From contig OY821520.1 in NCBI GenBank assembly GCA_963682025.1, forward strand, positions 183,639,036 through 183,703,035: a DNA stretch of 64,000 nucleotides, written 5' to 3'. Under the pieces are notes generated by a model. The model had not been told where the DNA came from. It ran no database searches and saw only the letters and a list, made by a program, of their open reading frames with translations. The stretch is from Cordilura impudica. Its lineage: Eukaryota > Arthropoda > Insecta > Diptera > Scathophagidae. The position numbers and the translations under genes are program-made. This document shows positions 35,785-47,589 of the stretch, piece by piece; the first letter of the stretch is position 1, and the number at the start of each line of letters is the position of its first letter.

Positions 35785-36163
35785 TACGAGGCCCCATTTA
35801 GCCAAAAATAAAAGTTATCTAACATCAAGGTTATGATCGGGTGCACACTCCTGCAGTTTTGAGGTTCAAATTATTGCCTTACTAACTTTATTCTCCAGAT
35901 TTGGCTCCTAGTGACGTCTTTCTGTTTTCAAATTTAAAGAGAAAAGATTCAATTTGAATGAGTAGATCATCTCTGCAATAGAAGCCTGTTTTGAGGTTAT
36001 CTCTATAACAGAAACCAATTTTGAGGACCTTCCGACATTTTAAAACTTTGGAAATTCGATGAATGAAGTATTTCGGGAAAGAATTAGACTCAACTTAAAG
36101 AATTAAACCAAAAAATGTATTCTTCTATGTTTTTTTTTTAAGACTTATTGACTCTCCCTCATA
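35785..36163 (+). pseudogene. mariner-like relic, C-terminal part
   Basis: The frame SPDLAPSDVFLFSNLKRK (about 35897) is the mariner SPDLAPSD block holding the third catalytic residue. Next, in another frame, comes IISAIEACFEV (about 35965), resembling the mariner C-terminus. The possible left TIR TTACGAGGCCCC (about 35784) and right end ACTCTCCCTCATAA (about 36163) resemble mariner ends. This suggests a 380-bp internally deleted copy. Stops and frame changes make it dead. Confidence 0.65.
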
Positions 36164-36502
36164 ATATACTAATTAATAGACAAAATTTGTAAAGAATTTG
36201 CCTAGCATCTTTCTACGAGTATGGCCTTTTTTTCAAGTGTAAAAAAACATCAATGTTTTCGCCTTGAATACCTCTTAAGTGAATATAGGCTGTAGATGTA
36301 TGAAAAGAAGTCATTTGCAATAGCATAGAATAATCTATTTTTCTTAACATTGATTGAATCTGATTTTGACATTCCTTGACCGTATAGAAAATCTTATTTT
36401 GATAATCAAATACAAAAAAAAAAAAAAAAAATAAAAAACGTTGGTACTACAAATAAGGGCAGGAAAAGTTAATTTAGTTCTTTTTGACAGGAAAATAAAA
36501 AT
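36164..36502. other. No recognised gene
   Basis: AT-rich spacer with a poly-A tract at about 36414-36430; nothing recognised. Confidence 0.4.
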
Positions 36503-37288
36503 AAAACAAGTAGGAAAATTATATTCGGTCTAGACCGACTATATGATACCCTATACCATGCGTTTAGAAACCCTATCTCTTAGGCCCAACTAACTGGACA
36601 TTGAAAATAAGCAAAAACCAAATTTGAGTGGGATTTTTATTAATTTTTTTGGCTGCAGATATGAAAAAGTTCATATCGGATGCTATATCTATAAAGGGAC
36701 TAGGTCCAAAAATGGACCGATCCTGATCATGTTTGGTAAAGTCTCTTGTATTTTGCAAAAATATGTACAAACAAAATTTGAGAAGAATCAGTGCAATATT
36801 TTTGTTTTTTAACAGATTTAAGTGAAAATCGGGAAGCAGTTCTATATGGGGTAAAAGGGATCATTTTTGGACTACTCATTAGTGGATGTAATGAACGCAT
36901 ACAAACCCAATTTGAGTAAGATCTATATGACAATTTGGATCTTATGGCAATTTATGTCGATTTCATATGGGTAATTTGTATGGGGGCTAGGTCTGAACAT
37001 GGACCGATTCTCACCAATTTCAATAGCGTTCATCCCATGGCCGATAAAAGCTTATATACCAAATTTCATCAAAATATATTCATATTTGCGACCTGCAGTT
37101 TGATTACAAACTTTACATGGACACACAGACGGACGGACGGACGGACGGACATTGTTAAATCAACTCAGAAAGTGATTCTGATTCGATCGGTATAATTAAA
37201 GATGGGTCTAGGTCAAATATTTTTGGTTGTTACAAACAGCAGCACAAAGTCATTATACCCAAACCACATAGTGGTATAGGGTATAATG
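36503..37288 (-). repeat. Full-length mini-me / DINE-1-like element
   Basis: Inverted full copy, about 786 bp, very close to 15396-16180. 3' end AACAAGTAGGAAAATTATAT with the palindrome CGGTCTAGACCG. Body GGGATTTTTATTAATTTTTT.. to CATGGACCGATTCTCACCAA, then ACGGACGGACGGACGGACAT at about 37130, and 5' end ACCACATAGTGGTATAGGGT. The similarity to the other full copy suggests fairly recent activity. No coding capacity. Confidence 0.85.
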
Positions 37289-38039
37289 AATAAATTATTT
37301 GTTTTGTTTTCGTCAATTAAAAGTTAGGCGATGGGAAAATAACAATTCAATAAAGTAGCATGATTTGTGCGAAACCTCTAAATACTGGGAATACCGAACA
37401 GCAACGCATTAAATGAAAAATAATTATTTAATTTAAATTCCAGCCAAGTATCAAGAATACCGCTCAATTGGAAATGGTAATGATGATAAAAAGACATAAA
37501 GCAAAAAGCCATTAAACATAAAAATAACCGTAAAATTTCGCTAGTCAGTGTATTGCTTCTTTTTCGCGTTCTTTCTCTCTCTCTCTCTGTCTCTATAATA
37601 ATGCATTATAACAAATGTTAATGACCCATGTTAATGACACAGCCAACAACCATCATTGTGGTGAATATAAGTATAACTCAACTACAGATATATATCCATA
37701 CACAAACACACACACACTCATACAGCCATTAGTATATATTGATGACAATACTCAAACGATGTTGGTTTGTGCTTGCCGTTGGTTTTGGTTGTAGTAGTCC
37801 TGACGGACAGACAGACAAAGAGAACATTACCTAATTGAATTTTTCAGTTTGATTATTAAAACGCATTGTAAGTAATCAATGTTCTAATGAATATAAACAC
37901 TAGATTGAATCTACTTTACAGTATCGCCTCTACTATGCGGTACATTCAAAAAATACATAATAATCGTAGGAGGCGCATTATAGATTTGAATGAGTAAGCA
38001 GTTTCGAACGTGCGACAAAAAAACTTTTATTTCAAGCAC
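37289..38039. other. No recognised gene; microsatellites
   Basis: Contains a (CT)n tract at about 37573-37592 and a (CA)n tract at about 37700-37720. The remaining sequence is moderately complex, with no frame or RNA supported. Confidence 0.45.
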
Positions 38040-38520
38040 TTACAAGCAAGATCTCTTGCGGGTAATCCGTTAATCACGATGAAACTTGAATATGTTATAG
38101 AACACGCAAAAATAAGTGACCCTTATTTATTTTTAGCTGCATAATCTCATATTTAGGGGGTTCAAGAACGGAACTAACAATAGCTTATTCCATTTTTGCA
38201 GATTCTGCCCATTTGTTCGAAAGAAACCATACACAAATCCTATCCAACAGCATAAGGGGCATGCGCGATCATGCTTAGATTGTCGTGTTAATTAATACAT
38301 AAATCCCTAAAATTTTTACTGGTAGTTATGTTTTAGTGGTAACGTATTTTTTATATAGCGGCTTTGTTGTGTTTTAACTGATTTTGCATGAAGAGACCGC
38401 TTACTTTCGATGGTGGCTACCCTGGGTATAAAATATAAGCAATCAATAATTTTATTTTTAATGTGCACAAACATTTCTGGATTGTTGCAAACAATAATCA
38501 TTGTTTATATTAAAGTCCAC
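38040..38520. repeat. Dispersed repeat T, copy 2
   Basis: Shares ATGAAACTTGAATATGTTAT, GCAAAAATAAGTGACCC and TTTAGGGGGTT with 28995-29285. The right part (GCATGAAGAGACCGCTTACT; ATTTCTGGATTGTTGC) resembles fragments at 30735 and 33070. Confidence 0.55.
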
Positions 38521-38947
38521 ATTCTAGGCTTAAAATTTCATAATTTTTTTTAATAATCTAAACGGTCTTGAAACATATTTTCGTATTACTGTATTAATAT
38601 GTTTCATTTTTTTTAAATAAAAAAACAGTAGCTATGTTCTGTAACTCTCACATCGGAAAGTTTTCACATGGAACGTATAAAAATGAAACAAAAACGTTGC
38701 TAACTGACACAAAATACTGTTTCTCGCATTCGACTGGTTCTGTAACTTTATTTTGTGAGAACTATCTGTCACGTAACGTTTTTTTCTCACATTTATTGGA
38801 AAAATGAGAAAAAAAGTGTTTCTGTAAAGTAGGCATGTGAAAAGATTTGAAATTGAACTGTCAAATTCACTCACATCTGAAATCTATGTGAAATAAGTTT
38901 TTAAATTCAGTTGCTTTAAAAAAAAAATATATATATAGATATATAAG

Positions 38948-39114
38948 ATGGCATCGAATATTGGAGAAAAGGTAAGAAATAGTTAATTTTTTATTTATCA
39001 TTTACATTTAGTATTTACATTTAAATTTTTGTTTTTGCAATTATTCAGAATGTGCAACGAATTTTACAAATTAAAACAAAAAAAAAACTTGTGGACTACA
39101 TGTCTTCTAATTGA
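38948..39114 (+). CDS. Possible two-exon mini-gene in the TIR element
   Basis: ATG at 38948 opens eight codons (MASNIGEK) ending at a consensus donor GTAAGA (38972). A 77-nt intron ends TTATTCAG at 39048. Exon 2 continues NVQRILQIKTKKKLVDYMSS and stops at TGA 39112-39114, for a 29-residue product. The KKLVDYMSS text is reminiscent of the start of Myb/SANT or zeste-like domains of TE proteins, but it is too short to assign. I think it is the truncated first part of the element's own gene. Expression unknown. Confidence 0.35.
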
Positions 39115-39315
39115 ATTTTAAAGAAAACCTTTATCTTCATTATGTCGGCACGAATTTAAGGTCTGCTCCAGAAGGTATGGCATAAGAAGATGTTATAGAT
39201 AGCAAAGCGGAACTATTTAGCTTTGGTCTGTCTAATCATATACGAAACCATAGCGTTGGTACCACCACACACCTTAAACTTGAATGATACTGAAACTGTA
39301 ACAATATCGGACACT

Positions 39316-39425
39316 TTTTAAATACTTATATATGCACTTTTTAAGCACTTATATATGTACTTTTTAAGTAATTATATATGCATTTTTTAAGCACTTATAT
39401 ATATACATATATACTTTTTAAGTAA
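39316..39425. repeat. Minisatellite, ~25-bp units
   Basis: About four units of the type ACTTATATATGCACTTTTTA with alternating GC and GT variants, inside the TIR element. Confidence 0.8.
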
Positions 39426-39614
39426 TTTTATTAAAGTTTCAGATAGTTCTTAAATATATTGGTTCTTGTTGGAAATAATGTGAGCAATAAATTAATTTTA
39501 CATTTTTGAAATTTTAACTTAATTTATTTACATTATTTTTTTTTTAATTTATACATACATATGTACGATTTTTAATATAACTTTTAAATTTTTTTTTCTT
39601 TAAAACATTCTCTT

Positions 39615-41054
39615 AATTTGTTTATAACTAGCTCCAGCTGTACTATTGTGATTAGCTCTAGATGATTTATTTCGTAGAATATCTTTCTTGGCCGTGACCC
39701 TTACTGAGTCCTACCACATTACGCGGCTGTTGTGGCGTAAAAGAACCCTTTTGAGCATATTTAGCCTCACGTTTAGCTTCATAACCAGCTCTTGCGTCTT
39801 CTGGATTTTCACAAAAATTCATACATTTATTACGTTGGTTATTATGCTGCTGTCGGGTGTTGGAATCTTCCACTTCACTTTCGTTTTCATCTTCCGATAC
39901 ATCAGCCACGTTAGCCAACACTTTTTTCATGTCTTTTGATTTTATAACTCTTGTTTAACTTTCCAACAATGCCTTAAAACTATCATCGTATTCATCATCA
40001 TATTCTTCACCATATTCTGGATCTCTTTCGCTAATCATGGAATATTCTTGATAAATATGTTTATCGTCTAGGAGTTATGTAGTTATGTACCCTGCTTAAT
40101 AATACATTGATGATTATCTTGGTTCATTATATCATATTTATCACCATCGAAAACATTATAATATTCAATACCGCTTTCTCGATAGAACTTATCTTGTGGA
40201 TCGGGTGGTATATAAACTTCATTAACATCGGCTTGATCTAAATCAGGTGGCAAATTGTATTCCAATCCCGCCGCTATAGCTTCTTCACTAGAAGCATACC
40301 GAAATGAAAGCCGTCTAATGAAACCAGTGTCCAGATGAGGTAGACAATCCAATATCATGGCAATTTCTAACTCAAAATCTCTCTCCGCAGCGTTTTTAGT
40401 ATTGTTTTTTGTAACTTTTTTTTCTGCTCAATTTTAGGATGCGTTTTGATGGTCTTAGCATTCGTATCAAAAATATCTTGATGTATTATTAGATTTTGTA
40501 AATCATTTATGGTTTTCATGGTAGCAGCTTCATTTTTATAACGTACTATAAAGTTGGCTTTAAAAGAATCTCTAGAAAACGAATATATTTATACATGATT
40601 TTTTAAAATTTTTATGCATACTCACAAATCGCTGCAAGCTTGCTTTAATATTTCTATATCTAAACCCACGGAATAGTGACGTTCATAATCGACCACAAAA
40701 GTTTGCTCTGGCAAACATTCGGTTAATAAGGCAATGTATTCTTCGGAAGGCATTAAACTGAATTCTCTATAAGATAACAAGTTATACGAAACTTTTAGCA
40801 AAGTACTTACGGTTCAGCTAAGACCGTTTCGATATATGAGTAGGCAATACTACGAAACACTTTCAAAAACTGCAAACGAGCATAATTTAACCATAGTAAA
40901 CTTTTAGCCCCCTCATTAATCAGAAAAATATTATTATCCAAAAAAGGCAGCGTGTTATCATAAAAGTTGGCTATATGAGCCAATTTGATTTCGCCACACA
41001 TAGATCTTACAGCAGGACATACATCCAGCATTACATTTAAGGTAAATGCACAAT
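39615..41054 (-). pseudogene. ASCC2: ASCC2 fragment (5'-truncated, intron-containing)
   Basis: Read on minus, the text follows ASCC2 (activating signal cointegrator 1 complex subunit 2), a ubiquitin-binding partner of the ASCC3 helicase in ribosome-collision and alkylation responses. Exon 41054-40811: CAFTLNVMLDVCP...SYIETVLAEP. A 44-nt intron (GTAAGT...TATAG) follows. Exon 40766-40626: FSLMPSEEYIALLTECLPEQ...KQACSD. A 54-nt intron (GTGAGT...TTCTAG) follows. The last exon begins with DSFKANFIVRYKNEAATM, then the CUE-like AMILDCLPHLDTGFIRRLSF, then EYGEEYDDEYDD, and the C-terminal GLSKGHGQ and RANHN signature. An acceptor-like CTTTAG precedes the first exon. Damage: a frame change in an A8 run near 40436, stops near 40083 and at 39955-39957, and a frame change near 39690. 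Introns show this is not a retrocopy. Only about the C-terminal two thirds is present. Confidence 0.8.
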
Positions 41055-41444
41055 CTAAAGTATACAAAGCGACACTAATTTAAGATCTTATATTTTTATA
41101 TATTCAACTTTATGTTTACTTTTATTTGTTTGTTTTTATTTTTTGACAGCTGACTTGGAATATTCCAATAACAACGTAACCAGTGTTGTAACTTTTCACA
41201 TTAAGATATAGACATAGTTTTTACTCACAAATCGAGAAACAGTGGGATTTTTTGTTTCATACTTTTTCGATGTGAGAACTTTTCACATAAAATACAGAAC
41301 ACGGGTACAGAATTACATAATTTCAATAATTTATAATAATAAAAATGTTGTAAATTAAATTAAATAATTAATTTATAATTTTTTTGATTGTATAGAAAAT
41401 CTTGTATATGGTGTACCCCACCTAATTGTGTTTTAATATAATAA

Positions 41445-42000
41445 ATTTTTGTGTCAGATTATAGTTTATTACAAACAGAATTACAGTTTGTAATAATCAG
41501 AAAAAAGAAGTTGGCTATAAAAAATATATATATTCTTGATCTTTATAACAAACGGAGTTTATATAGCGATGTCCGTCTGTCCGTCCGTGGAAATCACAAT
41601 CGCTCCTTCATTATTATTGTTATTGTTTTTTTATATTTTGTAAATTGTGTGCGGTAGCTGCAATTGTTGTTGTTGTGGTCGGTTTGTGTGTAGCATTTGC
41701 TAATTGAGTGTTGTACTCCACGTGCCATATTAGCTTAGGCTGATAACGTGAACGTTCACATGAACAAAATAAAAAATACAACAACCAAACAAAAATGTGT
41801 ATGCATCGCTGATAAACAACCAATCAAAAATTTAATTGTATGTATTTAAATTTTGCTCAATATTGTAAAAAATCTGGCCATTATAATATGAAATCTCGCC
41901 ATATTTTCTCTTATTGTTGACAACCTTGGTTATAATATTGTATTTAAAACATGGGTGGAGGGTAACAAAGATATGACACAGCCGAATTAAGCCTCTTACT
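41445..42000 (+). repeat. Helentron-like repeat family D2
   Basis: Has TATATATATTCTTGATC, CGATGTCCGTCTGTCCGTCC at about 41570, and the 3' end CATGGGTGGAGGGTAACAAA, CACAGCCGAATTAAGCCTCT. The 5' terminal palindrome is weak. Same family as 42925-44498. Confidence 0.65.
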
Positions 42001-42229
42001 TATTCATCCACTAAAAAAGGAGCTAAATTTTAGTAAAAAATTTTTTGAACGAAAACAAATTTTGATTTAAAAACCTCAAAGGTCATAAACCAATGAATAT
42101 CTGAGCGTTGTCACTTTTTTGAAAATTACAGAAAATCGAGACAATGTAAAATATATTTCGAAAATAAAAGTTTTGTGTAATTGTACTTTTAGTGTAAAGC
42201 TAACAATTAATATTAATTAACGAAAAGAA

Positions 42230-42924
42230 ACTGCTAGAAAAAGATACTTTTTTAAAATAGGTAGCTGCTTTTTAAGAAAAATGTAAATTTTTAAGAAAAA
42301 GATGAATTTTTAAGAGAAAAGATTTAAATTTTTAAAGAAAAGGTTCTTCATAAAGAAATGTTACTTTTTTAAGAACACCAACTTTTGAAGAAAATGTATG
42401 TTTTAAGTAGAGGTCCTTTTACAAAATAAGTATCGTCTTAAGAGAAGTTACTTTTTAGTAAAAATGCAAAGAAAGATATTATTTTAATAAAAAATACCAT
42501 TTTAGTAAATGGCTCCTTTTAGTAAAAGATACTTTTTAATAAAAGATATTTTTTTAATAAAAGGTACTTCTTTAATGAATGGTACTTTTTGTAATAAAAG
42601 GTACTATTTCATAAAATTTGCTTTTTTAGTAAAAGTTACTTATTTAATAAAAAGTACTTTTTGAATAAAAGGAGCTTTTTTAATAAAGGTTACATTTTTA
42701 AAAAAAAGTATATTTTAAATAAAATATATTTTGTTAAATAAAAAATGCTTTTGTAAAAAAAATACTTTTTTAAGTACTTTTTAGGTACTTTTTCAAAAAT
42801 GGATTTTTTAATACAAGGAATTTTTTTAATAAAAGTTACTTTTGCATTATTTTTTCAGACGTTTATTTCAAAAAAGGTAAGTTAAATAAAGGTAAATAAA
42901 TTAAAGGTATACATTCCTTTTATA
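42230..42924. repeat. Degenerate ~18-bp array, left block
   Basis: Loose tandem copies of a TTTTTTAATAAAAGGTAC-like unit. Resumes at 44499 after the D2 insertion. Confidence 0.7.
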
Positions 42925-44498
42925 CCCTCTACCCCAATGTGCAGAAGGTATATATTAGTTTGTCATTCCGTTTGTAATAATTAGGAAAAAAAATCTAGAT
43001 CCTATAAAATATATATATTTGTGATCCTTGTAACAAGTGGAGTTGATATAGCGATGTCCGTCTATCCGTATGTCCGTCTGTGGAAATCACGATGAAAACT
43101 TCAATCCGCAGGTAGTGTGCTCGTTTGCATAAAAAATGATTCACTAATATCCTGAGAAGTTTGCTATTTAAAATCGTTCAAATCGGTTGATTAGGTCCCG
43201 AGAATTGAATGAAGAAGTAAAAAAGTTTTGAATCACGCCTTCAATAGAATAGCTGGGGCACTCGTTTTTAGTGAAAATGATTCACTAACATCATGAGATC
43301 ATTTCTGTTTAAAAAATCATGAAACTCGGTTTAATAGGTCCCGAGAAATCACTGAAAAATTAAAAAAAAATTAAAAATTTATTTCTGTATTGTTCTTGTT
43401 GTTATTCTAAATGTTGTATTTTTGTCATAGCTGGACTTGTTGTTTTTGTGGTCGTTGCAGTAATAATATAATAAAAACTAACCCTTTGTAGATTTTTTTA
43501 TCAACTGGTAGAAAAATTTAAAAGTTTACATTGTTTTGGCATCACTAAAAAAATTTGTTAGATCATTTCCGTCATTGCCACGAGCCCGGCCGGAAAGGGG
43601 TTGAAAATCTATCCAAATTTTGTCGACAAGCAGACAAGCGGACAGTACGAGTTAATATAAAGTGAGTAAAAATTCGTCTATGTCTAAAGTAAATAATGCT
43701 AAACTACCTAGTTGTTAATAAAAAAACAACAATGAAAATTTACCAAAAAAATATTTTACGTATTAATATATTTGAAGAAAAATGCAACAACAACAACTTC
43801 TGATGTTGTATTTTTTATGCGTAATATTTACATACATATAATACATTCATATATTAAATAATAAATATCAATATTCTAGGATTTTTATAACACGGTGTCT
43901 CGACTAGCTATAATTCGTGGCATGTATTTTTAAAAAAGTAAATTCTATTAAAGTACTTTTTAAAAAAACACATTTTCGTGGTATATGGCAAACCAAAAAT
44001 TGCCAAGATTTTTAAAAACTTTTATCTTGAAATACCGCATAATTTTTAGCTCTCAAAACATTGAAAAGTATTATTCCTTATTGCCACTATTGGTATTCTG
44101 TTGTAGCGCCCTGAATAATGAATTGCTACCGCATTAAGTATTTGTATTCTTAATCCCTATAACAATTCGAACCTGTATAATGTCCGTACATGCGTCTGTC
44201 TGTCTGTCTTTTTAAATTACGGTAATTTACAAAATAAACCATTTTCCTGGGTAAAGTTAAAATAATATTGTTTGTCGTTACTACGAGCAGGTTGGTATTT
44301 GAAATCGGTTAAATCGAGTATCACTGTGTCAAGATATGGTCCTCTAAAAAATCAGTGTATTTGCGGAAATAATTTGGTGTTAAGTTTAACAAATTGTTTT
44401 TTTTTTCAAGTATTTTGTTTACATTTATTACCAATACTAAAACCGAGGTGGAGGGTGCCAAAAATTCGGCATAGCCGAATTTAACATTCTTACTTGTT
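42925..44498 (+). repeat. Helentron-like family D2, composite copy inside an array
   Basis: 5' end CCTCTACCCCAATGTGCAGA, TAGTTTGTCATTCCGTTTGT, TATATATATTTGTGATCC and a (GTCC)-type core at about 43055-43080. A second, diverged copy starts at about 44095 (GTCCGTACATGCGTCTGTCT) and ends CGAGGTGGAGGGTGCCAAAA, ATTCGGCATAGCCGAATT, TTCTTACTTGTTT. The ends lie in an AATAAAAGGTAC array, showing insertion. The 3' stem ATTCGGCATAGCCGAAT is the expected subterminal hairpin of Helentron-derived elements. Confidence 0.7.
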
Positions 44499-45380
44499 TA
44501 ATAAAAAATACTTTTTTTTTAATAATAGGTACCTTTTAATAAAAGGCACTTTTAATAAATGCTACTTTTTTAATAAAAGGTACTTTTCTGATAAAGTTAA
44601 TTTTTCAATAAAATGTTCTTTTTTTTTAAAAAATTACTTTTTTAATAAAAATAATTTTATTAATAAAAGGTACTTTCTTTAATAAAAGGTACTTTCCTTT
44701 TGTAAAAGGTACTTTTTTAATAAAAGGTACATTTTTAATAAATATCTTTGAGCTGATGTTTTTGAAGTAAAGAATATTTTCTGAATAAAGCTGATTTTTT
44801 TTAGAGGTTTCTCTTTTTAAGAAAGTGTGCTTTTTTGAAGAAAAGACAATTTTTTAAAAAAAGGTACTTTTTTAAAAAAAGTTATTTTTTTTAAAGAAAA
44901 TACACTTGTTTAAGAGAGGTAATTTAAAAAAAGCTGAATTATTTTAAAAAAGCTGAATTTTTAAAAAGGGTATTTTTTTATGATAAGATATTCCTTTCAG
45001 GATAGAAAATATACGAAAATGTAATTCTTAAGGAAAGTATTTTTGTAATAATAGGTAGTTTTTTTTTTTTTTTAAGAAAAAACACTTTTTTATGAAAGGT
45101 GCTCTGAAGAAAATTTATTTTTTTGGAGAACAAGTACTTTTTAAAGAAGTGGAGCTATCTTGGGGAAATACCTTTTTTTAAGAAAAGGTAGTTTTTTTTG
45201 TAGAAAATTATATATTAAGAAGAGTTACTTGTTTTAGAAAAGTTAATCTATAAGAAAAAGTATTTTTTAAGAATGTGCATTTTTTAAGAAAACATATTTC
45301 TATTAGAAAATGTACAATATTTTAAGATTTCTTACAGCAGTAATTTTTTTTAGGAATAGGTACCTTTTTAAGAACATAAC
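44499..45380. repeat. Degenerate ~18-bp array, right block
   Basis: Continuation of the TTAATAAAAGGTACTTTT-type units, changing gradually to TTAAGAAAA-type units to the right. It includes spurious FNKKYFFF-like frames that are not genes. Confidence 0.7.
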
Positions 45381-45459
45381 AATATAAAAGGTTTAGCAAT
45401 ACTGGCTTAAAGCCAATATTAAACGTAGTGTATAACCAAGAACAATACATATACGATAA

Positions 45460-45794
45460 CACATTTGCCAACTTGATAGTTATTTTCCATCAACTCCACA
45501 ATGCATTTTTTTAAATGGAATTTAATAAAATAAAAAACAAGAAGAATTTTACAAATTACTAAATATTTCTCATTTTAATTTCAGTTTGTTTGACGAATTT
45601 TTTTGTTGTTATTTTTTACGTAAATGCAATTTGTCAAATAATTTAAAATTGCAATAATTGGAGGAGAAAGGTATTTTTAAACAATTATTCCTATAATTTA
45701 AAAAAGTTTTAAATTAAATAAAAATGCATTGATGGCGCTGGTATTATTTGAACCAGCAATATGCCGACGTACGTGAGTGACGCTGGTGAATGTG
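45460..45794. mobile_element. Second TTAA-type MITE
   Basis: Inverted ends CACATTTGCCAACTTG (left) and, as reverse complement, CACATTCACCAGCGTC (right). Flanks ATAA (45456-45459, one change from TTAA) and TTAA (45795-45798). Related in style to 2485-2758 but a different family. No ORF. Confidence 0.55.
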
Positions 45795-45798
45795 TTAA

Positions 45799-46514
45799 CC
45801 ATTAGCAATACTATGTAGACAATTTGATGTGATATAAGAAATTATAGAAAATTAATACAATTATATATAAATTTGTGCATACAAAAATTTTTTAGCACTT
45901 ACTTGAAATATTGGTACTTAACTGAAAACTCATATTCAATCGAACCAATTTTCAGTGTGTGCTTGGTTTGCATACAAAAATGCAAAATTTACTCGATCAC
46001 GTATGCAGTAATTAGGCCCCAGGTTATTGTGATAATTACTTACATTCTTATTATGCTTTGAATTTTAATGTTGAAAGAGTAATAACTATTAGAATAGTGA
46101 GTAATTATATTAATTATTGAATATAAATCTCAAACTTAATTGAAGTGGTTATTATCGCATAACTATTTAGTTGTAATGCGTTTGAGGCGCCCGTTGAAAA
46201 CTGAAAAACTCTTTAATATAATAAACACGAAATATTTAATAAAAATTTAGTTATTCTTTATTTATTTTTATAGTCTGAATACTACTGTGAATTTGGAATA
46301 TAAAATTATTAACAAAATTATACATATTTCAAACTGCCACCACTTAAAATAGAGCTCAATTCAGAAGGTGCAAGATATTAGCATTTTGCTCTACAACGCT
46401 TGGCGATCGTTTTTCGCTCTGGCTAATATGAATATTTGCTCGGGTGATTTTTTAAAATTTTATATTTATATGTTTTCTATTGGAAAATATTTTTTTGATT
46501 TTTAAAAAACTTCA
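45799..46514. other. No recognised gene
   Basis: AT-rich. CTACAACGCTTGGCGATCGT at about 46392 is more complex but unassigned. Confidence 0.4.
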
Positions 46515-46640
46515 ATTATTAAATATATATTCATATATATTCATATTTGCGACATGTAGTTTGTTTACAAGGTTTACACAAACGAACAGTCGGACAAACT
46601 GACGGATGGACATCGCTAAATTGACTCATAAACTTTTATG
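46515..46640 (-). repeat. mini-me-like 5' fragment
   Basis: Contains ATTCATATTTGCGACATGTA, ACAAGGTTTACACAAACG and GACGGATGGACATCGC, the GTCY-core region of family M in reverse. Confidence 0.7.
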
Positions 46641-47589
46641 ATGGCTTATGATGTAAATATTATTTTTTTGTGATAAAGATATGATAGTTTCATTCCAAGT
46701 TGTCTAAAAATTGTGCAAACAAAATTTGAGATGAATTTCGAATATTAAAATTTTTCTATATCAACACGCAACGCAAATGCAGAAGCTACAAAATGAGACC
46801 TTCAAAGAAATATTTTTTGTATCATAATAAATTATAAAAAAAAAAATCTCTTTAAATTTTTCAGATCTTTATAACTGTAGGTTCCTTTTAAAGTCAAGTT
46901 TTATTTATGTGATATTTATCTTTATTTAAAAAATAATGCAGTCTATTTTGAACGCATTTGATTACTAATATCCTTGATGAGAAGCTTATATTGTCAATAT
47001 TATTTTAATTTAATATTAAATTGTTTTTAATTGAATCTAGTATATTAATTTAACATTTGTTTTTACAAATAAATCATATTTTTGATCTTTATAAGTTGAA
47101 TAATTTTCGAACCTATTACTAATAAAAAAGTAGTACTTAAATAGATTACAATGAAAACTTTTTAAAATTCTAAATTTCCCAATTTTGTTTTTAAATAATT
47201 TCGCGTCTATTCCAAAAATTATGTATTTTTTTTTTTGCAAAATCACTCTTTGGTGTATTCTCTAAAGAAATTTGAGAAATTTGTTACTAATAACACAAAT
47301 AAAAAAGTTAATAAACGAAAATATTTTTTTTGTGATGCCAAAACAGTGGAAACTTTTAAACTTCTTTACCAGAGTTCATTAAAACAATAAAAATAGAAAG
47401 AGGTGTGATACAAAATGTAAAAAATCTGAACCTTTATATAAGTATTTATAGATTCAGACGTTTTCTTTCAATTATCATAAAATAATTGCAAAAATAAAGT
47501 TTTATGAAGAGCTAAAAACCAGAACAAAAGATGATTTTAGTGCTGATCGTAAGTGAAATAATATTTGTGAGAAATATTTTATGAATAAA
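46641..47589. other. No recognised gene
   Basis: AT-rich, nothing recognised. Confidence 0.4.

Larger units (their letters stand above)
38626..41310. mobile_element. TIR element carrying an ASCC2 gene fragment
   Basis: Long imperfect inverted ends: left (38626 on) CAGTAGCTATGTTCTGTA, ATGAAACAAAAA, ACTGTTTCTCG; right as reverse complement (to 41310) CTGTACCCGTGTTCTGTA, ATGAAACAAAAA, ACTGTTTCTCG. TCTCACATCG and TGTGAAAAG-type motifs repeat within both ends. Between them are a two-exon mini-gene (38948-39114, +), a short minisatellite and a 5'-truncated ASCC2 copy (-). I infer a Pack-type element, a DNA transposon that captured a host gene piece. Target duplication not resolved. Confidence 0.75.

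Noticed and set aside
37126..37155. GGAC repeats as a CRISPR-like or plain microsatellite locus
   Set aside because: It is the GTCY core typical of mini-me elements, at the same position in each copy.
36573..37195. Several frames of 60-86 codons in mini-me copies, repeated at 15.8-16.1, 22.3 and 61.1 kb
   Set aside because: Non-coding mini-me sequence; frames differ between copies and lie on both strands.
39667..41067. An intact host ASCC2 gene
   Set aside because: N-terminal part missing, two in-frame stops and two frame changes, and flanking inverted ends; a captured pseudogene is more likely, though sequencing error in the A8 run cannot be excluded.
44494..44682. Frame rich in FNKKYFF units
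   Set aside because: By-product of the 18-bp AATAAAAGGTAC array.
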